Origin: Cymbidium sinense | Lineage: Eukaryota > Streptophyta > Magnoliopsida > Asparagales > Orchidaceae | DNA length: 64,000 bases | Direction of reading: 5' to 3' | NCBI GenBank assembly: GCA_021442155.1 | Contig: CM038214.1 | Span: 49,358,703 to 49,422,702, forward strand | Part shown: positions 24,925 through 37,009 of the stretch, in pieces | Position numbering within the stretch: position 1 is the first letter of the stretch | Layout: every line of letters starts with the position of its first letter | Program-made: the position numbers and the translations under genes | The notes under the pieces: model-generated | The model's input: only the letters and a program-made list of their open reading frames with translations | Told to the model about the DNA's origin: nothing | The model's database searches: none

Positions 24925-26465
24925 GGGGATCTAACTCTTCTATCAAAAGATTACATTGGGCTAGTTGGAAAAACTGTTGTGGTCCTAACAATGAAGGTGG
25001 TTTAGGTTGCAATACTTTAGAGGATTTTATCAACCATTTTTCTTATAAAATGTGGTGGATTTTAGAAATAAACATAGTTATAGGTCAAAGTTTATGCATG
25101 CTAAATATTGTCGTGCAAACATCCCCTCATTTGTGCTTTCAAATCTAGGGATTCTCATGTGGAGAAGACTTTGTAGTATCAAATGGAATGCTAACTTAAT
25201 TTCTGTCAATTCTAGTTCCTCTTTCTTTGGAAAGACAATTACTGAAGGCTCTATTGATTCTGCTCAATACTCATTCCATATGCATAAGATTAATGTTAAT
25301 TACTCATAATAAGTGGGATGTGGATCAATTGAATATCCTTGTCCCTAATGTGATCGCTGACAAAATCCTTAAAATTTGTCCTTTCCTAATGAACTCACCA
25401 AATTTGCTTCAATAATTCTTCTTCTAGAGATTTTTTTTTTTAAGGATGTTTGGCATTTCATCATATTTAAATATCAAGAGTCCTTGATTTTATTGAAATA
25501 TAGAATATTAGTGTCCCTACTTTGTCTCTTTAACTTACATTCAAGCATTATATCCTGTGGATGCTACTCTTCTAAAAAAAGGTTTCCATCGCCTCTAAAT
25601 GTCAATGTTGCTATCACATTGAAAGTGTGGATCATGTTTTGTGAATGGCCCTATTGCTGCTAAAATGTGTAATTGGTATGATAATATTTTTATTACTTTC
25701 CATTTTAATGGTTCATTTTCTATTATGAAACTTCTTGAAGCATGTTTCTCCCATACTTCTAAGGGCCATGTTAAAATTGTTTTAGCTATTACTATTCTTT
25801 GGTATATTTGATGGATAGAAATGATGCTAAGCATCATAATATTCCTATGAATTATCATTGTAGAGCCAAATATAAAATTTTTTCTTTTCAAAGCTAATCC
25901 TCTTACTCACTCTAGTTTTAAAGGGTGCAAGTCTGTGCCTTGAATTTTGGGATTATCCTTCCCGGTAATGTCTCTCCTACCCAAAATTATATACTAGATT
26001 AAACCTAATTATCACTACATTTAAACCGATTGCTGGGCTAATGGTTATTATGGCTATGGTGGGATTTTGAGAGATCATAGTGGCAAGGTTATCTCTACTT
26101 TTGCGCCTTTAGAGCTTTGTTATGTGTTATTTCTTGAGCTCAAAGGCTTTCATCATGGCATTTCTATTTGTTTACAACAAGGTTTTCATAAGATATGGTT
26201 TGAAGTTGATGCTCTCCTTCTTTTAGATTTACTCAAATATGATGCTCATGGTAATGTTGAAGTGTATTATTTACTTAATCATTAGAGGCTTCTTGCTAAC
26301 CTAGATTTTCAAATTTCATATTTATAGGGAAGCCAACTCTTGTCTTTCTTGCCAATTTGGGGCCAAGTCTTCTTCTTTGCATATGTTTTCTAATGATGAC
26401 ATCCCTTATTAAGGGTCTTGTGAATCTTGATAAAATTGGTATGCCTTATGTTAGAAGATTTTAGC
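24925..26465 (+). pseudogene. LINE C ORF2: connection region and RNase H
   Basis: The connection region contains HWASWKNCCGP-like and EGGLGCN-like phrases near 24955-25015. A degenerate LWYI-like phrase lies near 25798. The RNase H covers about 26020-26460 with GGILRDHSGKVIS (26059-26097), ELKGFHHGI (26140-26166) and IWFEVDAL (26194-26217), then the C-terminal strand ending near 26463. The piece at 26067-26285 is the longest intact frame. Confidence 0.83.
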
Positions 26466-27785
26466 CTTTTTTTTCCTCTTGTGGGATTTTGGTTTTCCCT
26501 TGTTATTGTTTTTGAATATTTTGTTTTCTTTCATTTGGTCTTGATTTTTTTTCTTCATCAACTACTTTATTTTCTAGTTTCATTTCTTTCCATTCTTTGA
26601 TGTTGTCTTTCAATTTTTTGATTTTTATTATATTTTATTTTCTAGTTTGTTTTCTAACAGAGGTGTTTACTTGGTGGAGGCTATTGGTTTTTGTCTTCTT
26701 TGGTGTTGTTCTCTTTATTTGTTGGTTCTCCTTTTATTTGCTCAGATTTTATGTTTGGTGTTTTTCTCAGAGGTTTTTCACTTTCTAGGTGTTGCTCATG
26801 CTATTTTTTTTTATCTTCCTATTTGGTGCTATTTTTTCACCTTGTTGTTTATAGTGAAGGTTTTCTTTGCTTTTTGTTGTCCTTTTTGGTTTGCCCTACT
26901 ACTAAGAGGATCTGTGACTGAGGGTTTTGTTTTTTTTGGTTATAGCTTGGAACTATTTTCCTAAGCTATCTATCTTTTTCTTTATTGTTTTTCTGATGAT
27001 GGTTGGATGCTTCTTGATTATTATATCTTTTGAATATTGGGTGTGCCTTCATCTTCCAGGCTCTATTTTTTAATTTGTGTTATGAACTAAGGTCTAAACT
27101 ATGTTTGATGTTTTAGATTCTTAACTAATGATGACTTATTGTTCATATTTTCTATCTTTGGTTGTTGGATTATTTTCTCTCAACCTGGGCTCTTACTTTT
27201 TCTATTTTTTTCTTGTATCTATGCTTAAATTGATTCTCCTATCCTTGGATTTACTTTTGTTGCTTATCTAGACTTTCCTTGGATTTTTTCTTAATGTTTA
27301 TGAGGATGACTCTTTTTATCTTTCATTTGATGGTTGTAAGTCTATTTATAACTCATGTTGGTGGATTCTTATGCTACCTTCTATTGCTTTGATTGGGTGC
27401 CTAACCCTAGATTTGTCAAAAGAGTATTTACTTTGTTATAATTCTCTATATCTTTTTGAGTCTATGTTTTGAACCCACTACTTTCTTTCCCTTCTTGTCT
27501 TCTAGTTTCTACCTACTAGGATTTTCATTTGGATTGTGGATAACCTCTTCCCTTCCTATTTTGATGGTTGCCTTGCTTCCTTACATTCTTGATGTTAGCC
27601 TTACTATTCTCCTCGATATATATTTTTGGTTATTTGTATGTTCGTTTAGTGAATGACACAATTATGGTCTCCCATTTTGTTTGGTCGTTTATTCTTTTTC
27701 TCATATTGTGAACTCAAGTGTAACTATGAATTTGGTTTGGTTATTTGTATATGCTCATTATTCTTATCTTTTATCAGTTGAAAAC
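26466..27785 (+). other. LINE C T-rich 3' region
   Basis: A T-rich (less G-rich than in LINEs A/B) 3' region of about 1.3 kb ends at GTTGAAAACTTAACCC. The hydrophobic open frames at 26597-26964 and 27456-27656 follow from T-rich composition. Near the end, TTCGTTTAGTGAATGAC (about 27640) resembles the TTTGTTTAGTGCATGAC of LINE B, showing a shared family. Confidence 0.7.
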
Positions 27786-28073
27786 TTAACCCTAACCCTA
27801 ACTAAAATAAACCTAAACTATAAAATTATATAAACTCTAAACTAACCCTAAACCTTAAACCCTAAAACTCCTAAACCCTAAACCCTAAAACCCTAAACCT
27901 AAACCCTAAACCCTAAACCCTAAAATTTACCCTAAACCTAAATCTAAACTCTAAACCCTAAACCCTAAACCCTAAAAAACCCTAAACCTAAAACCTAAAC
28001 ATAAACCCAAATAAAAAAATTAAAAAATAAACCTAAACCTAAAACCTAATAAATCTAAACTTAAACCTAAACA
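27786..28073 (+). repeat. CCCTAAA tract right of LINE C
   Basis: CCCTAAC and CCCTAAA units follow the LINE C tail, cleanest at about 27870-27925 and 27952-27980. It ends in the preamble CCTAATAAATCTAAACTTAA (28047-28066), which elsewhere precedes GR-RBP modules. Confidence 0.88.
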
Positions 28074-28310
28074 AATAAGAACCTTGATCAACATCTAAAC
28101 TCCCTAAATCTATAACTCTACATCTACCTAAACTAAAAACCTAAAAAAGGTAAAACCTAAAACATAAACCCGCCACTAATCCTAATGGTAACAAGAGAAA
28201 CCCCAAAACTAAAACCCTTAACTACCTAAAGATAACTATCTAAACCTACCAAACCTGTCTAAAAATACTAAAAAAAAATGTTGACCTAAAAAAAATAAAA
28301 AATAAATAAA
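28074..28310 (+). pseudogene. Possible relic of a GR-RBP module
   Basis: The phrase AAGAACCTTGATCAACATC at 28077-28095 lines up with the module start that reads N-L-D-G-R-N-I in other copies, right after the usual preamble. TAATGGTAACAAGAGAAAC near 28182 resembles the TGATGGGAACTGGAGAAAC stop region. The rest is unrecognisable and C/A-rich, and no 3'UTR is seen. It is either a strongly decayed copy or a badly called one. Confidence 0.4.
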
Positions 28311-29205
28311 TAAATAATTAAATAAAACCCAAAATAAACTAAATAAAAAAAATAAACCTAAATTAAATAAAATAAAAAAAAAAATTAAACTAAACTAAAA
28401 TAAATACTAAATAATAAATTAAAAATAAACCTAAAAAGAAAATAAACCTAAAATAAAAATAAAATAAACCTAAATAAAAATAAAATAAAAAATAAACCCT
28501 AAACTAAAATAAACTAAAATATAAACCCTAAACCTAATAAATAAAAAAATAAAAAAATAAAACCTAAACCTAATAAAAAAAAATAAACCCAAAATAAACC
28601 TAAAAATAAAATAAATATAAAATAAACTAAAAAAAAATAAAAAAATAACTAAGTAAACAAAAATAAAAAAAAATAAACCTAACCTAAATAAAACCTAAAA
28701 ATAAAATAAATATAAAACCTAAACTAAATAAAATAAATAAAAAACCTAAAACCAAAATAAACTAAACTTACACCTAAAAATAAAATAAAATAAAAAAATA
28801 AAAAACTAAAAAATAAAATAAATTAAATAAAACCTAAACTAAACTAAAAAAATAAAATAAACTAAAAAATAAATAAAACCAAACCTAAACATAAATAAAT
28901 AAAAAATTAAAATTAAATAAAATCTAAACCTAAACCTAAAAAAATCAAAAATTATAAATTAATAAAATAAAACCTAAACCCTAATAAAAAAAAACTAAAC
29001 CTAAAATAAATAAAATAAAATAAACCTAAACCTAAACTAAAATAAATAAAACTTAAACCTAAAACAAACTAAAACCTAAACTAAACTAAATAAAATAAAA
29101 TAAACTAAAAATAAACATAAACCTAAATTGAAAATAAAACCTAAAAATAAACCTAAAATAGAAACCAAAATCATAACCAAAAAAATAAAATAAAATCCTA
29201 AACCT
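28311..29205 (+). repeat. A-rich block of the composite array
   Basis: About 0.9 kb of AAATAAA, CCTAAA and CTAAA words, almost free of G. It stops in mid-block where the 3'UTR-only GR-RBP copy begins, with no end box or CCCTAAA tract between, as a deletion would leave it. Confidence 0.85.
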
Positions 29206-29349
29206 ATTATCTAGGGTTTTTGATTTGCTCCATGCGTGCTCATTTTTTATATATGCCATCGCTTGTGTCTAAAAAACTTGGTGTGTTAGTTAGTTGATGA
29301 AATCGAGAAAAAGAAATGTTGAATCTGAATTTATCTCTATTAAAAAAAC
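29206..29349 (+). pseudogene. GR-RBP 3'UTR-only copy (copy 7)
   Basis: It begins in the 3'UTR at TTATCTAGGGTTTTTGATTT and runs to the usual A run. Coding sequence is absent. The left junction falls inside an A-rich block. Confidence 0.85.
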
Positions 29350-30539
29350 CAAAAATCCTAAAGAATAAAGTAAAACTTGAACCTCAGACCAAAACCAAAA
29401 CCTTAAACCCTAAACCCTAAACCCTAAAACCATAAACCTAAACCCTAAACCCTAAACCCTAAACCCTAAACCCTAAACCCTAAACCCTAAAACCTAAACC
29501 CTAAACCCCAAACCCTAAACCCTAATCCTTAAACCTCAACTAACCCTAAACCCTAAACCTTAAAATGCTAAAATCCTAAACCTAAACTAAATAAAATATA
29601 AATAAAAAGCCTAAACCAAAATATAATAAAATAAAAACATAAACTAAAACCTAAATGTAAACTTAAACCTAAACTTAAACCTAAAAAGAAAATAAAAAAC
29701 TAAACTAGAAAAAAAAATAACCTAAACTAAACTGAAAATTAAAAACCTCAATATAATAAAAACTAAACATAAAATATAATAAAATAAAACTAAATAAAAA
29801 CTTAAACCTAAAGAATAAACCTAAAAAAACCTAAAAATAAATAATAAAAAACCTAAACCCTAACCTAAATAAAATGCCTAAACCTAAAATAAAAAATAAA
29901 ATAAACCTAAACCTAAACTAAAATAAACTAAACTAAATTAAATAAAACATAAACCTAAACCAAAACCTAAACCCTAAATAAAATAAAATAAACTAAAAAT
30001 GAACCTAAACCTGAACTAAAAAATAAAACCTAAAAATAAACCTAAAACCTAAACGTAAAAAAATAATATAAAAATCTAAAACTAAACCTAATAATAAGAA
30101 AATAAAACCTAAACCTAAAAAATAAATTAAAATAAAACTAAACAAAAAATAAACCTAAACCTAAACCTAAATCTAAAAAATAAACTAAAATAAAAAACCT
30201 AAACTAAAATAAATAAACCTAATAAATAAACTAAACTAAATAAAAAAATAAACCTAAATAAAATAAAAATAAAGTAAACTAAAATAAATAAACTAGATAA
30301 ACTAAATAAATAAAACCTAAGTTTAATATAAAAAAAGAATAAAAAATAAAATAAAAAAACCCAACCCTAAACCCCAAACCCTAAAAAAAACCCAAAACCT
30401 AAACCCTAAACCCTAAATCCTAAAACCTATAACCCAAAACCTAAACCCCAAACCTAAATTCTAAACCTTAAACCCCAAAACTAAACCCTAAACCCAAAAC
30501 TCTAAACTAGCCCTAAACCTTAAACTAACCCTAAACCCT
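29350..30539 (+). repeat. Array unit: CCCTAAA tract, A-rich block, end box, CCCTAAA tract
   Basis: It contains the longest exact telomeric run I found, seven CCCTAAA units at 29442-29490. An A-rich block follows (about 29566-30345) with the internal phrase ATAAACTAAAACCTAAATG, then a weak end box (CCTAAGTTTAAT, 30317). A second CCCTAAA tract leads into the GR-RBP start. Confidence 0.9.
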
Positions 30540-30965
30540 AAGAATGGAAACCTTGATAAGGAACATCAACAACTAGCTAGATCAAGATGTAAAGGCAACA
30601 TCATAGTGGTGGTGGGGATCCGAGGTGCTAGTGGATATGGAGGTGGTGGTGAGCAAAGGGTGGTGATGGAGGTGAGAGTGATGGAAGTTACCATGGTGGC
30701 GAGGGAGAGATCGGGATATCATGGTGGATCCGCTACTTGAGAGGTGGGTTGGTTCGATGGGAACTGGAGAAACAAGAACCAACCAATGTGATACTTATGG
30801 AACTGGTCTTATAGAGAGTTCTACTTATCTAGGATTTTGATTTGCACTATGGGTGCTCATTTTTATCTATATCATTGTGTCTTAGAAAACTTGGGTGCTA
30901 CTTGGTTGATGAAATCAAAAAAAAGTAGAATTATTGAATTTGAATTTGTTCTCTATTAAAAAAAA
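30540..30965 (+). pseudogene. GR-RBP 3' fragment, copy 8
   Basis: It starts AAGAATGGAAACCTTGATAA (N-G-x-L-D region shortened) and has broken Gly codons with GGTGGTGG words and the 3'UTR with ATGAAATCAAAAAAAAGTAG. There are many small deletions. The minus-strand His/Ser-rich open frame at 30582-30782 is only the complement of the GGT/GGA tract. Confidence 0.85.
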
Positions 30966-32166
30966 CCCTTAAACCCTAAACTAAAACTTAAACATTAAAC
31001 TTAAAACCTAAACCTAAAACCATAAACCCAAAACCCTAAATCCCAAACTCTAAACCTTAAACCCTAAACTAACCTTAAAAAGCTTAAAACCTAAATCTAA
31101 ACTAAATAAAACCTAAAATTAAAATAAATAAATGAACCTAAACCAAAATAAAATTAAAAAATAAAATAAAATAAAAACATAAACTAAAACTAAAACCCAA
31201 ACGTAAACCTAAAAAGAAAATAAAAAAAAATATAAACTAAATTAAAATAAAATAAAATAAATCTAAACTAAACTAAAAAATAAAAAAACTAAATAAAAGA
31301 AAAGCTAAACCTAACATAAAAATAAAATAAACCTAAAATAAAATAAAATTAAAACTAAATAAAAACCTAAACCTAAAAAATAAAAAACCTAAAATAAATA
31401 AAAAATAAAACCAAAACCCTAAGCTAAAATAAAAAAATAAATTAAACAAAAAATAAAATAAACCTAAACCTAAACTATATAAACTAAACTAAAATAAATA
31501 AAACTTAAACATAAACCTAAAAACTAAACATAAACCTAAAATTGAAATAAATAAAATAAAATAAACTAAAAATAAACCTAAACCTAAACTAAAAATTAAA
31601 ACCTAAAAATAAACCTAAAATAAAAAACCAAAAACCTAAACCTAAAAATATAAAATAAAAACCTAAACCTAAACCTAAAAATAAAAAAAATAAAACCTAA
31701 ACCTAAAATATAAAATAAAAATAAAACTCAACTAAAAAATAAACTTAAACCTAAAAAATAAACTAAAAAAACCTAAACCAAAATAAATAAACTAAACTTA
31801 ATAAAAATAAAAAATAGAATAAACTCAAATAAATAAAAATAAACTAAATAACCCTAAACCTACTTTTAATTAAAAAAAAAACTTAAACCCAAAATCCTAA
31901 ACCCTAAATTTTAAATCCTAAACCCTAAAACTAACCCTAAACCCTAAACCTTAAAACTCTAAACCCAAAACCCTAAACCCTAAACCATAAACCCTAAACT
32001 AAACCCTAAACCTAAAATACTAAACCTAAACCCTAAACTCTAAACCCTAAAACCCCAAACCCTAAACTCTAAACCCTAAACCAACAAACCTAAACTCTAA
32101 ACCTTCAACCCTAAACCCTAAATCCCAAACCCTAAACCCTAAACTAACCGTAAACCCTAAACCCTA
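30966..32166 (+). repeat. Array unit between GR-RBP copies 8 and 9
   Basis: This is a good reference unit. It has a CCCTAAA tract (30966-31075), an A-rich block starting AAAAGCTTAAAACCTAAATC (31077) and ending at CCTACTTTTAATTAAAA (about 31857), then a ~290 base CCCTAAA tract. The distance from GR-RBP start to GR-RBP start is 1.63 kb. Confidence 0.9.
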
Positions 32167-32620
32167 AGAATGGGAAGAACCTTGATGGCAGGATCATCAT
32201 CATCAACTAGGCTCCCTAGATCTAAGTGGAGGTGAAGGTGGTGGTGGCATTATCAGGGTGGTGGGGATCTGAGGTGGTGGATATGGAGGTGGTGGTCGCA
32301 GGGTGGTTATGGAGGTGAAGGAGTGATGAAGGTTACACATGGTGGTGGTGGGAGGGAGAGATCGGGATATGATGGAGGAGCATTCAAGAGGGTGGGGGTG
32401 GTTCTAATGGGAACTGGAGAAAAGAACAATCCGATTTGCTTCTTATGGAAGTGTCTTTATAGTAAAGATGGTTCTACTTATAGGGTTTTGATTTGCTCTA
32501 TGGGTGCTCATTTTTTTCTATGTCATTGCTTGTGTCCTAGAAAACTTGGTGTGCTACTTGGTTGATGAAATCGCAAAGAAGAAATATTGAATATGAATTT
32601 GTCCTCTATTTAAAAAAACA
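32167..32620 (+). pseudogene. GR-RBP 3' fragment, copy 9
   Basis: The cleanest RRM-end start: AATGGGAAGAACCTTGATGG reads N-G-K-N-L-D-G, followed by R-I-I-I-I-N, the last strand of the RRM. Then come frameshifted Gly codons and the full 3'UTR. The open frame at 32323-32565 reads out of the Gly frame into the UTR and is not real. Confidence 0.88.
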
Positions 32621-32937
32621 TTAAACCATAAACCATAAACTAAAACTTAAACCCTCAACCTAAAACCTAAACCTAAAACCTTAAACCCTAAACCCTAAAC
32701 ACACTAAAGCTTAAAGCTTAAACCCTAAACCTTAAACCCTAAACCCTAAACCCTAAACCCTAAATTATAAAACCCTAAACTCTAAACCCTAAACCCTAAA
32801 CCCTAAAACCATAAACCCTAAACCCTAAAACATACAACCCTAAACCCTAAGCCATAAACCCAAAACCCAAAACCCTAAACCCTAAACCTTAAATTAACCT
32901 TTAACTAGTACCCTAAACCCTAAACCCTAAACCTTAA
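32621..32937 (+). repeat. CCCTAAA tract
   Basis: Near-exact units (for example 32725-32765) are mixed with variants CCATAAA and CCTTAAA. It ends where unique DNA begins. Confidence 0.92.
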
Positions 32938-33059
32938 ATGAAGATGTCATTAGGAAAAGAGCTGATGAATGACCTAATCCTAACATAGTTATGGTAGCTA
33001 AAGAATATGTCTTCAAGAGACTTTCCTTGATAGAGATTTGAATACCCTAAACTAACCTT
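32938..33059 (+). other. Short unclassified segment at the edge of the array
   Basis: About 110 bases (GAAGATGTCATTAGGAAAAG onward) match nothing else in the window and have a normal base mix. A short CCCTAAACTAACC remnant follows at about 33046. No open frame of note. Confidence 0.5.
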
Positions 33060-34545
33060 AAATCATATTATGATACCATATATTATAGTATAATGTATCA
33101 TTATATATTTAAGCATGTATTGATGTGTTTTTGGATGTTATAAGATGTTTTGAAATGTTTTAGTATATTATGGTATTGTGCCCTATAGTCTATATTAATA
33201 TAAATCATAAAAAATTGATTTAATAAATCAGATGACAAAATTTGTTAAATTTGTAGCGGGAATTAGGTTGTAGTTCCAAAGCTATGCTATGTCACTTGTA
33301 GTCTAAAAAGTAAGATTTATGTTCAAAATAAATATTATATTGTAGCACATATAACATCATATATCATAACATATTATTCTATGCATTTTAAATTCTTTTA
33401 GTATTTTATAATCATGCAAATGAGCCTACACTAGCATTATTTATAAAAATGTTGATTTAGACTTTAAAATGGTGGAATTTGGCCAAATTCATAATAGGTA
33501 GAGCATGGAATCATAATATATTATTTAAATTTAAAATATGTAAGTGATATGACTAAAATATATAGTTTTTATTATTTACACTAATTTTATGATTTTTTAT
33601 CTTAAGCAATCCCTTGTGATGTGATATGCAATATAATATAACATAATATGTTATAGTGTATTATAATATAGGATGCCATAACATAGTGTAGCATCATGCA
33701 TTATAGCATACTATTGTGTATTACTACTTGTGTTTAGCATATTTTAGTTTATTATAGTATGATGTAGTAGAGTTTGGTATATAATTTATAAAATATTGAT
33801 TTATAGGCTGAGATGATGGGATTTGGCCAAATTTAGGGTAAGCTTTAGGGAACATCATTGGGGTGTGCTATGGTGTGTCATTTAATCAAAAGAATGGAAT
33901 TTTGCATCCAAAAGAAATGTTCAATTTTCAACCAAAATTTATAATTTTTTTTGTTTAAACTGATTCATTTTAAGGTGTAATGTAAGATAATATGTTATAT
34001 GAAATCATATTAATATATAATGTACATAACAATATACCTTCACATATATATGAATGTGGTGGTGTGTTACTAAATGTTATTATATTTTAGTATGTTTTAC
34101 TTTTGTTATAATACATTGGGTCAAAACTCACAAAAATGTTAATTTGAAAGTTGACATGGTAGAATTTGGCCAAATTCATGTCACACACCAAGAAGCAACA
34201 CCAAAATTATGCTATTTTGTACCATTTCTAATAGAAATATAATAATTTTACATCTAAAATGAACATTAATCATATTTTGAGAAAATTTTATTATTTGTTA
34301 ATTTTAAGTGAGTCTAATGAGGTGTAATGTTAGACAATATATTATATTATGGAAAATTATAATATAACATCATATATTATAATATAATATAGTGTGTTAA
34401 TTCATACACTATAATATATTTAGCATGATATTGTATAGTTAGTTTGAGCTTGTACCATCACAAATCATAAAATGTTGATTACAATGTTAAGATGATGTAA
34501 TTTGAACAAATACATTGTTCAGATTTTGGTTGAAGTATTAAAGGT
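33060..34545. repeat. AT-rich tandem repeat, ~343 bp period
   Basis: The box GTGGAATTTGGCCAAATTCA and its variants recur with the GGCC-equivalent position at 33244, 33481, 33825, 34168 and 34504. Spacings are 237, 344, 343 and 336. Each unit also has ATAAAATGTTGATTTA-like sequence before the box and TAATATA-rich palindromic stretches after it. One unit is short by about 105 bases. It is non-coding. It may be an independent satellite or the outer part of the adjacent gypsy element. Confidence 0.8.
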
Positions 34546-35127
34546 GTGCATAAGAGAATAAATAAGATTTGATGAGAATTTCATGTCAAGGACATGGAGG
34601 GAGATCCTCTAGGGGATCACACATGCATTGGACATGACATGTGAGGGGTCTATGTCGAGGGAAAAGAAGAAAAAATCTTTGGGATAAGGTTTGAATTTGA
34701 TTTGATCATATGATTTATGGAAAGAAGATCCATGGGGATAAGAATCTATAATCCTCTAGGGATTAAGATTGAATCACTTTAATTTATTTTTTTATTTTAA
34801 TTGATGTTGAGCAAATCTAGAGATATGGGCTTGAGGCTGGGATATGAACCTTCCACTAGGGAAGCAGTGACTATCCACTGTGGGAGGGATTTGAGTTTGA
34901 CTTCATATATTTGATTGGGGATGTATCCGCTGGGATAAGAGTTTGGTTGGATTTCTTTGATTTAGACTCTACTAGGAGTTGGTTTAATTTGGCTCACTGG
35001 GAGGTTGGTTTTGAATTTGATTTGTTTACTTGACTTGTTTATATATGATTTGGGGCTCCACTAGGGAGAAGGGTGTGATTTAACTCCACTAGGGAAAGTT
35101 AGTTTGGGTTTAATTTAATATGAGTTA
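34546..35127. other. Non-coding part of the gypsy element or flank
   Basis: Normal-complexity DNA with several short recurring phrases (CACTAGGGA, CCACTAGGGAGAA, TCTAGGGATTAAG) suggesting older degenerate repeats. No open frame and no similarity to the LINEs. Confidence 0.5.
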
Positions 35128-36815
35128 ATGTATGGACACTATCAGTGTATGATGTACCCATTGAGAAGGGCTATATCAACCTTGACCTACCTCAGGTTTA
35201 CAAATCCAAAGGGATAGTCTACCATTTGGTAGATGCCAACCTAAGGGGTTGCCTTTCATGTACAACAATGCTAAGAAGAGCGTGACTTACATCTTCCAAA
35301 GTGAGGAACAACCAGGGGTGACTTGTTGGATGCATAACAAATTGAACGACCTAGGAAACTATTGAGAATGTCATGGGGACTTATGTCAACTCAAAAGTAG
35401 TGATTAATTTTATCTTAATTTCATGTGATTTGATATGGTTTGTTTGGCTTAGTTTGATATCAGATTATTGGCATATCCATTGGAGATGTGAGCTTGATCA
35501 AATTTGATAGATTTAATTTATGGACCATGTTGGTGTGCGATGGACCCACTGAGAAGGGGCTATATCAAACTTGTCCTATCTTAGATTTACAAATCCAAAG
35601 GAATAGTCTATTGGCCATGGGGTAGAGCTAGCCAACCTAAGGGGTTGCCTTTCGTGCAATGTTGTCTTAGAAAAAGGCATAGCACTTACATCTTCTAAAG
35701 TAGAGAATAACCAGGGTGACCTATTGGTAGCACAAACAAATCAACTGACTTAGAGCTTCTGAGTGAATGTCGTTGGGGACTTATATCAACTCAAGAGTAG
35801 TCAGGTGATTCTTATATGGAGTTTTGCTGACACTACCCTAAAGATAGGATATCTGCTTTAAAAAAGTACCGCTATGGGTGTCCTCCTAATCCCCAAGTGA
35901 ATATATATTTTGTTTATATTTTGTTGTGCGAGGACCACACTAAGAAGGGGCTATGTCAACCTTAACCTATCTCAGATTTACTAGACCAAAGGAGAATCTA
36001 CACATCCACAGGATGGATTCTCCAACCACAAGGGTGGTTACTAGAATGGGGAACGTCCAACTGAAAGTAACTGTAGTGTCTAAATGGGGTCGCAAAGGAT
36101 GTGATCCAAATATAGTGCCCATAGGGAGGTAATGTTAGGGCATTATCCAGCCCTAGAAAAGAAAGCCTATAGTGTGGTCAACACAAGGAGAAAGCATAGT
36201 AGACTTCTACCATGAGTGGTGTATCCTAAGGTGAGAACCAAACAACCTAAGGTGTATCCGTCAACATGAGTGGTGTATCCATCAACAGAGTGAGAACCAA
36301 CCAACCTAAGGTTCTCGTCAATGTGCAGTGATCAATTTGGAAAGAAAGCATGTAGGTTTACAACTTTCCAAGAGAAATTGATCATCAGGATAGTCTATCG
36401 CTTACGGGATAGATTCTATTTGACCTAGAGCACTAAGTGGGGAGACCCAAGGAAGGACTGGACCCAAACTTGAAGTAGTCATAGGGAAGGAGCCGCTAGT
36501 GGACTTATCCTAAACCTCAAATATATTCAATCCAGTCAATGCATGAAGGCTAATCCAAGAATAAAGCATAGTAGACTCACATCCTCTTAAATGAAGCCAA
36601 CATGAGTACTACCAATAATGAAGGCTACCAAACTAAGGTGCTCATGTGTGTAGTGGCCAAGCAAGGAATGAAAGCATAGCATACTTACATCCTCCAAAGC
36701 AAGAAGACCACTGGGGTGACACCCTACTTGGGCAGCACATTAGCCCAACCTAGAGTAGCTATTGAGTGAGTGATACTGGGGGTGTTATCTTAACTCAGAG
36801 TAGCCCGAGACAAAA
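35128..36815. repeat. ~390 bp tandem subrepeats downstream of integrase
   Basis: The phrase GAGAAGGGG-CTATATCAA recurs at 35163, 35551 and 35942 (spacing 388 and 391). CAACCTAAGGGGTTGCCTTT occurs in the first two units. The block with ACTTACATCTTC..AAAG..GGGTGAC occurs near 35289, 35686 and, as a partial fourth copy, near 36690. Divergence is high. The position between integrase and the expected 3' LTR is where plant Tat-type elements are known to carry variable tandem repeats. Confidence 0.8.
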
Positions 36816-37009
36816 GATATGTGTTTTTTTATATGTTTGCGTGTAGTTTATGTTTGTGTTGTGTCGATGAAGGGTGGAACGCCGGTTCCTTACAACTACC
36901 TAAACATATTGTGGTGGATTCACAACAAGAATTCTTTCAACATGGAAGAGATTGAATTCAAAATGAAATTTTCATTGATGATAATTGTATTGAAACTTGA
37001 TTTATAATA

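Larger units (their letters stand above)
21400..27785 (+). mobile_element. LINE C: end-to-end but inactivated L1-type LINE
   Basis: This is the only LINE here with all parts: 5' leader, ORF1 with DUF4283-like domain and zinc knuckle, APE-type endonuclease, RT, RNase H and T-rich 3' region. The total is about 6.4 kb, the usual size for a plant L1. It lies inside the telomere-like array, with CCTAAA words to its left and CCCTAAC/CCCTAAA to its right after GAAAACTTAACCC. Stops and frameshifts are frequent. It is more diverged from LINEs A/B than those are from each other. Confidence 0.92.

Noticed and set aside
29350..29550. True chromosome end
   Set aside because: CCCTAAA runs here are short, interrupted and flanked on both sides by transposons and modules, so this is interstitial or subtelomeric repeat.
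34054..34242. 62-codon frame in the 343 bp repeat, and the similar frame at 36819-37007
   Set aside because: They are chance frames in repeats or in the gypsy 3' region, with no domain. The frame is not kept in sister repeats.
33060..34545. CRISPR-like regularly spaced repeats
   Set aside because: The period is ~343 bp with the whole unit repeated, not short repeats with unique spacers, and the context is a plant genome.
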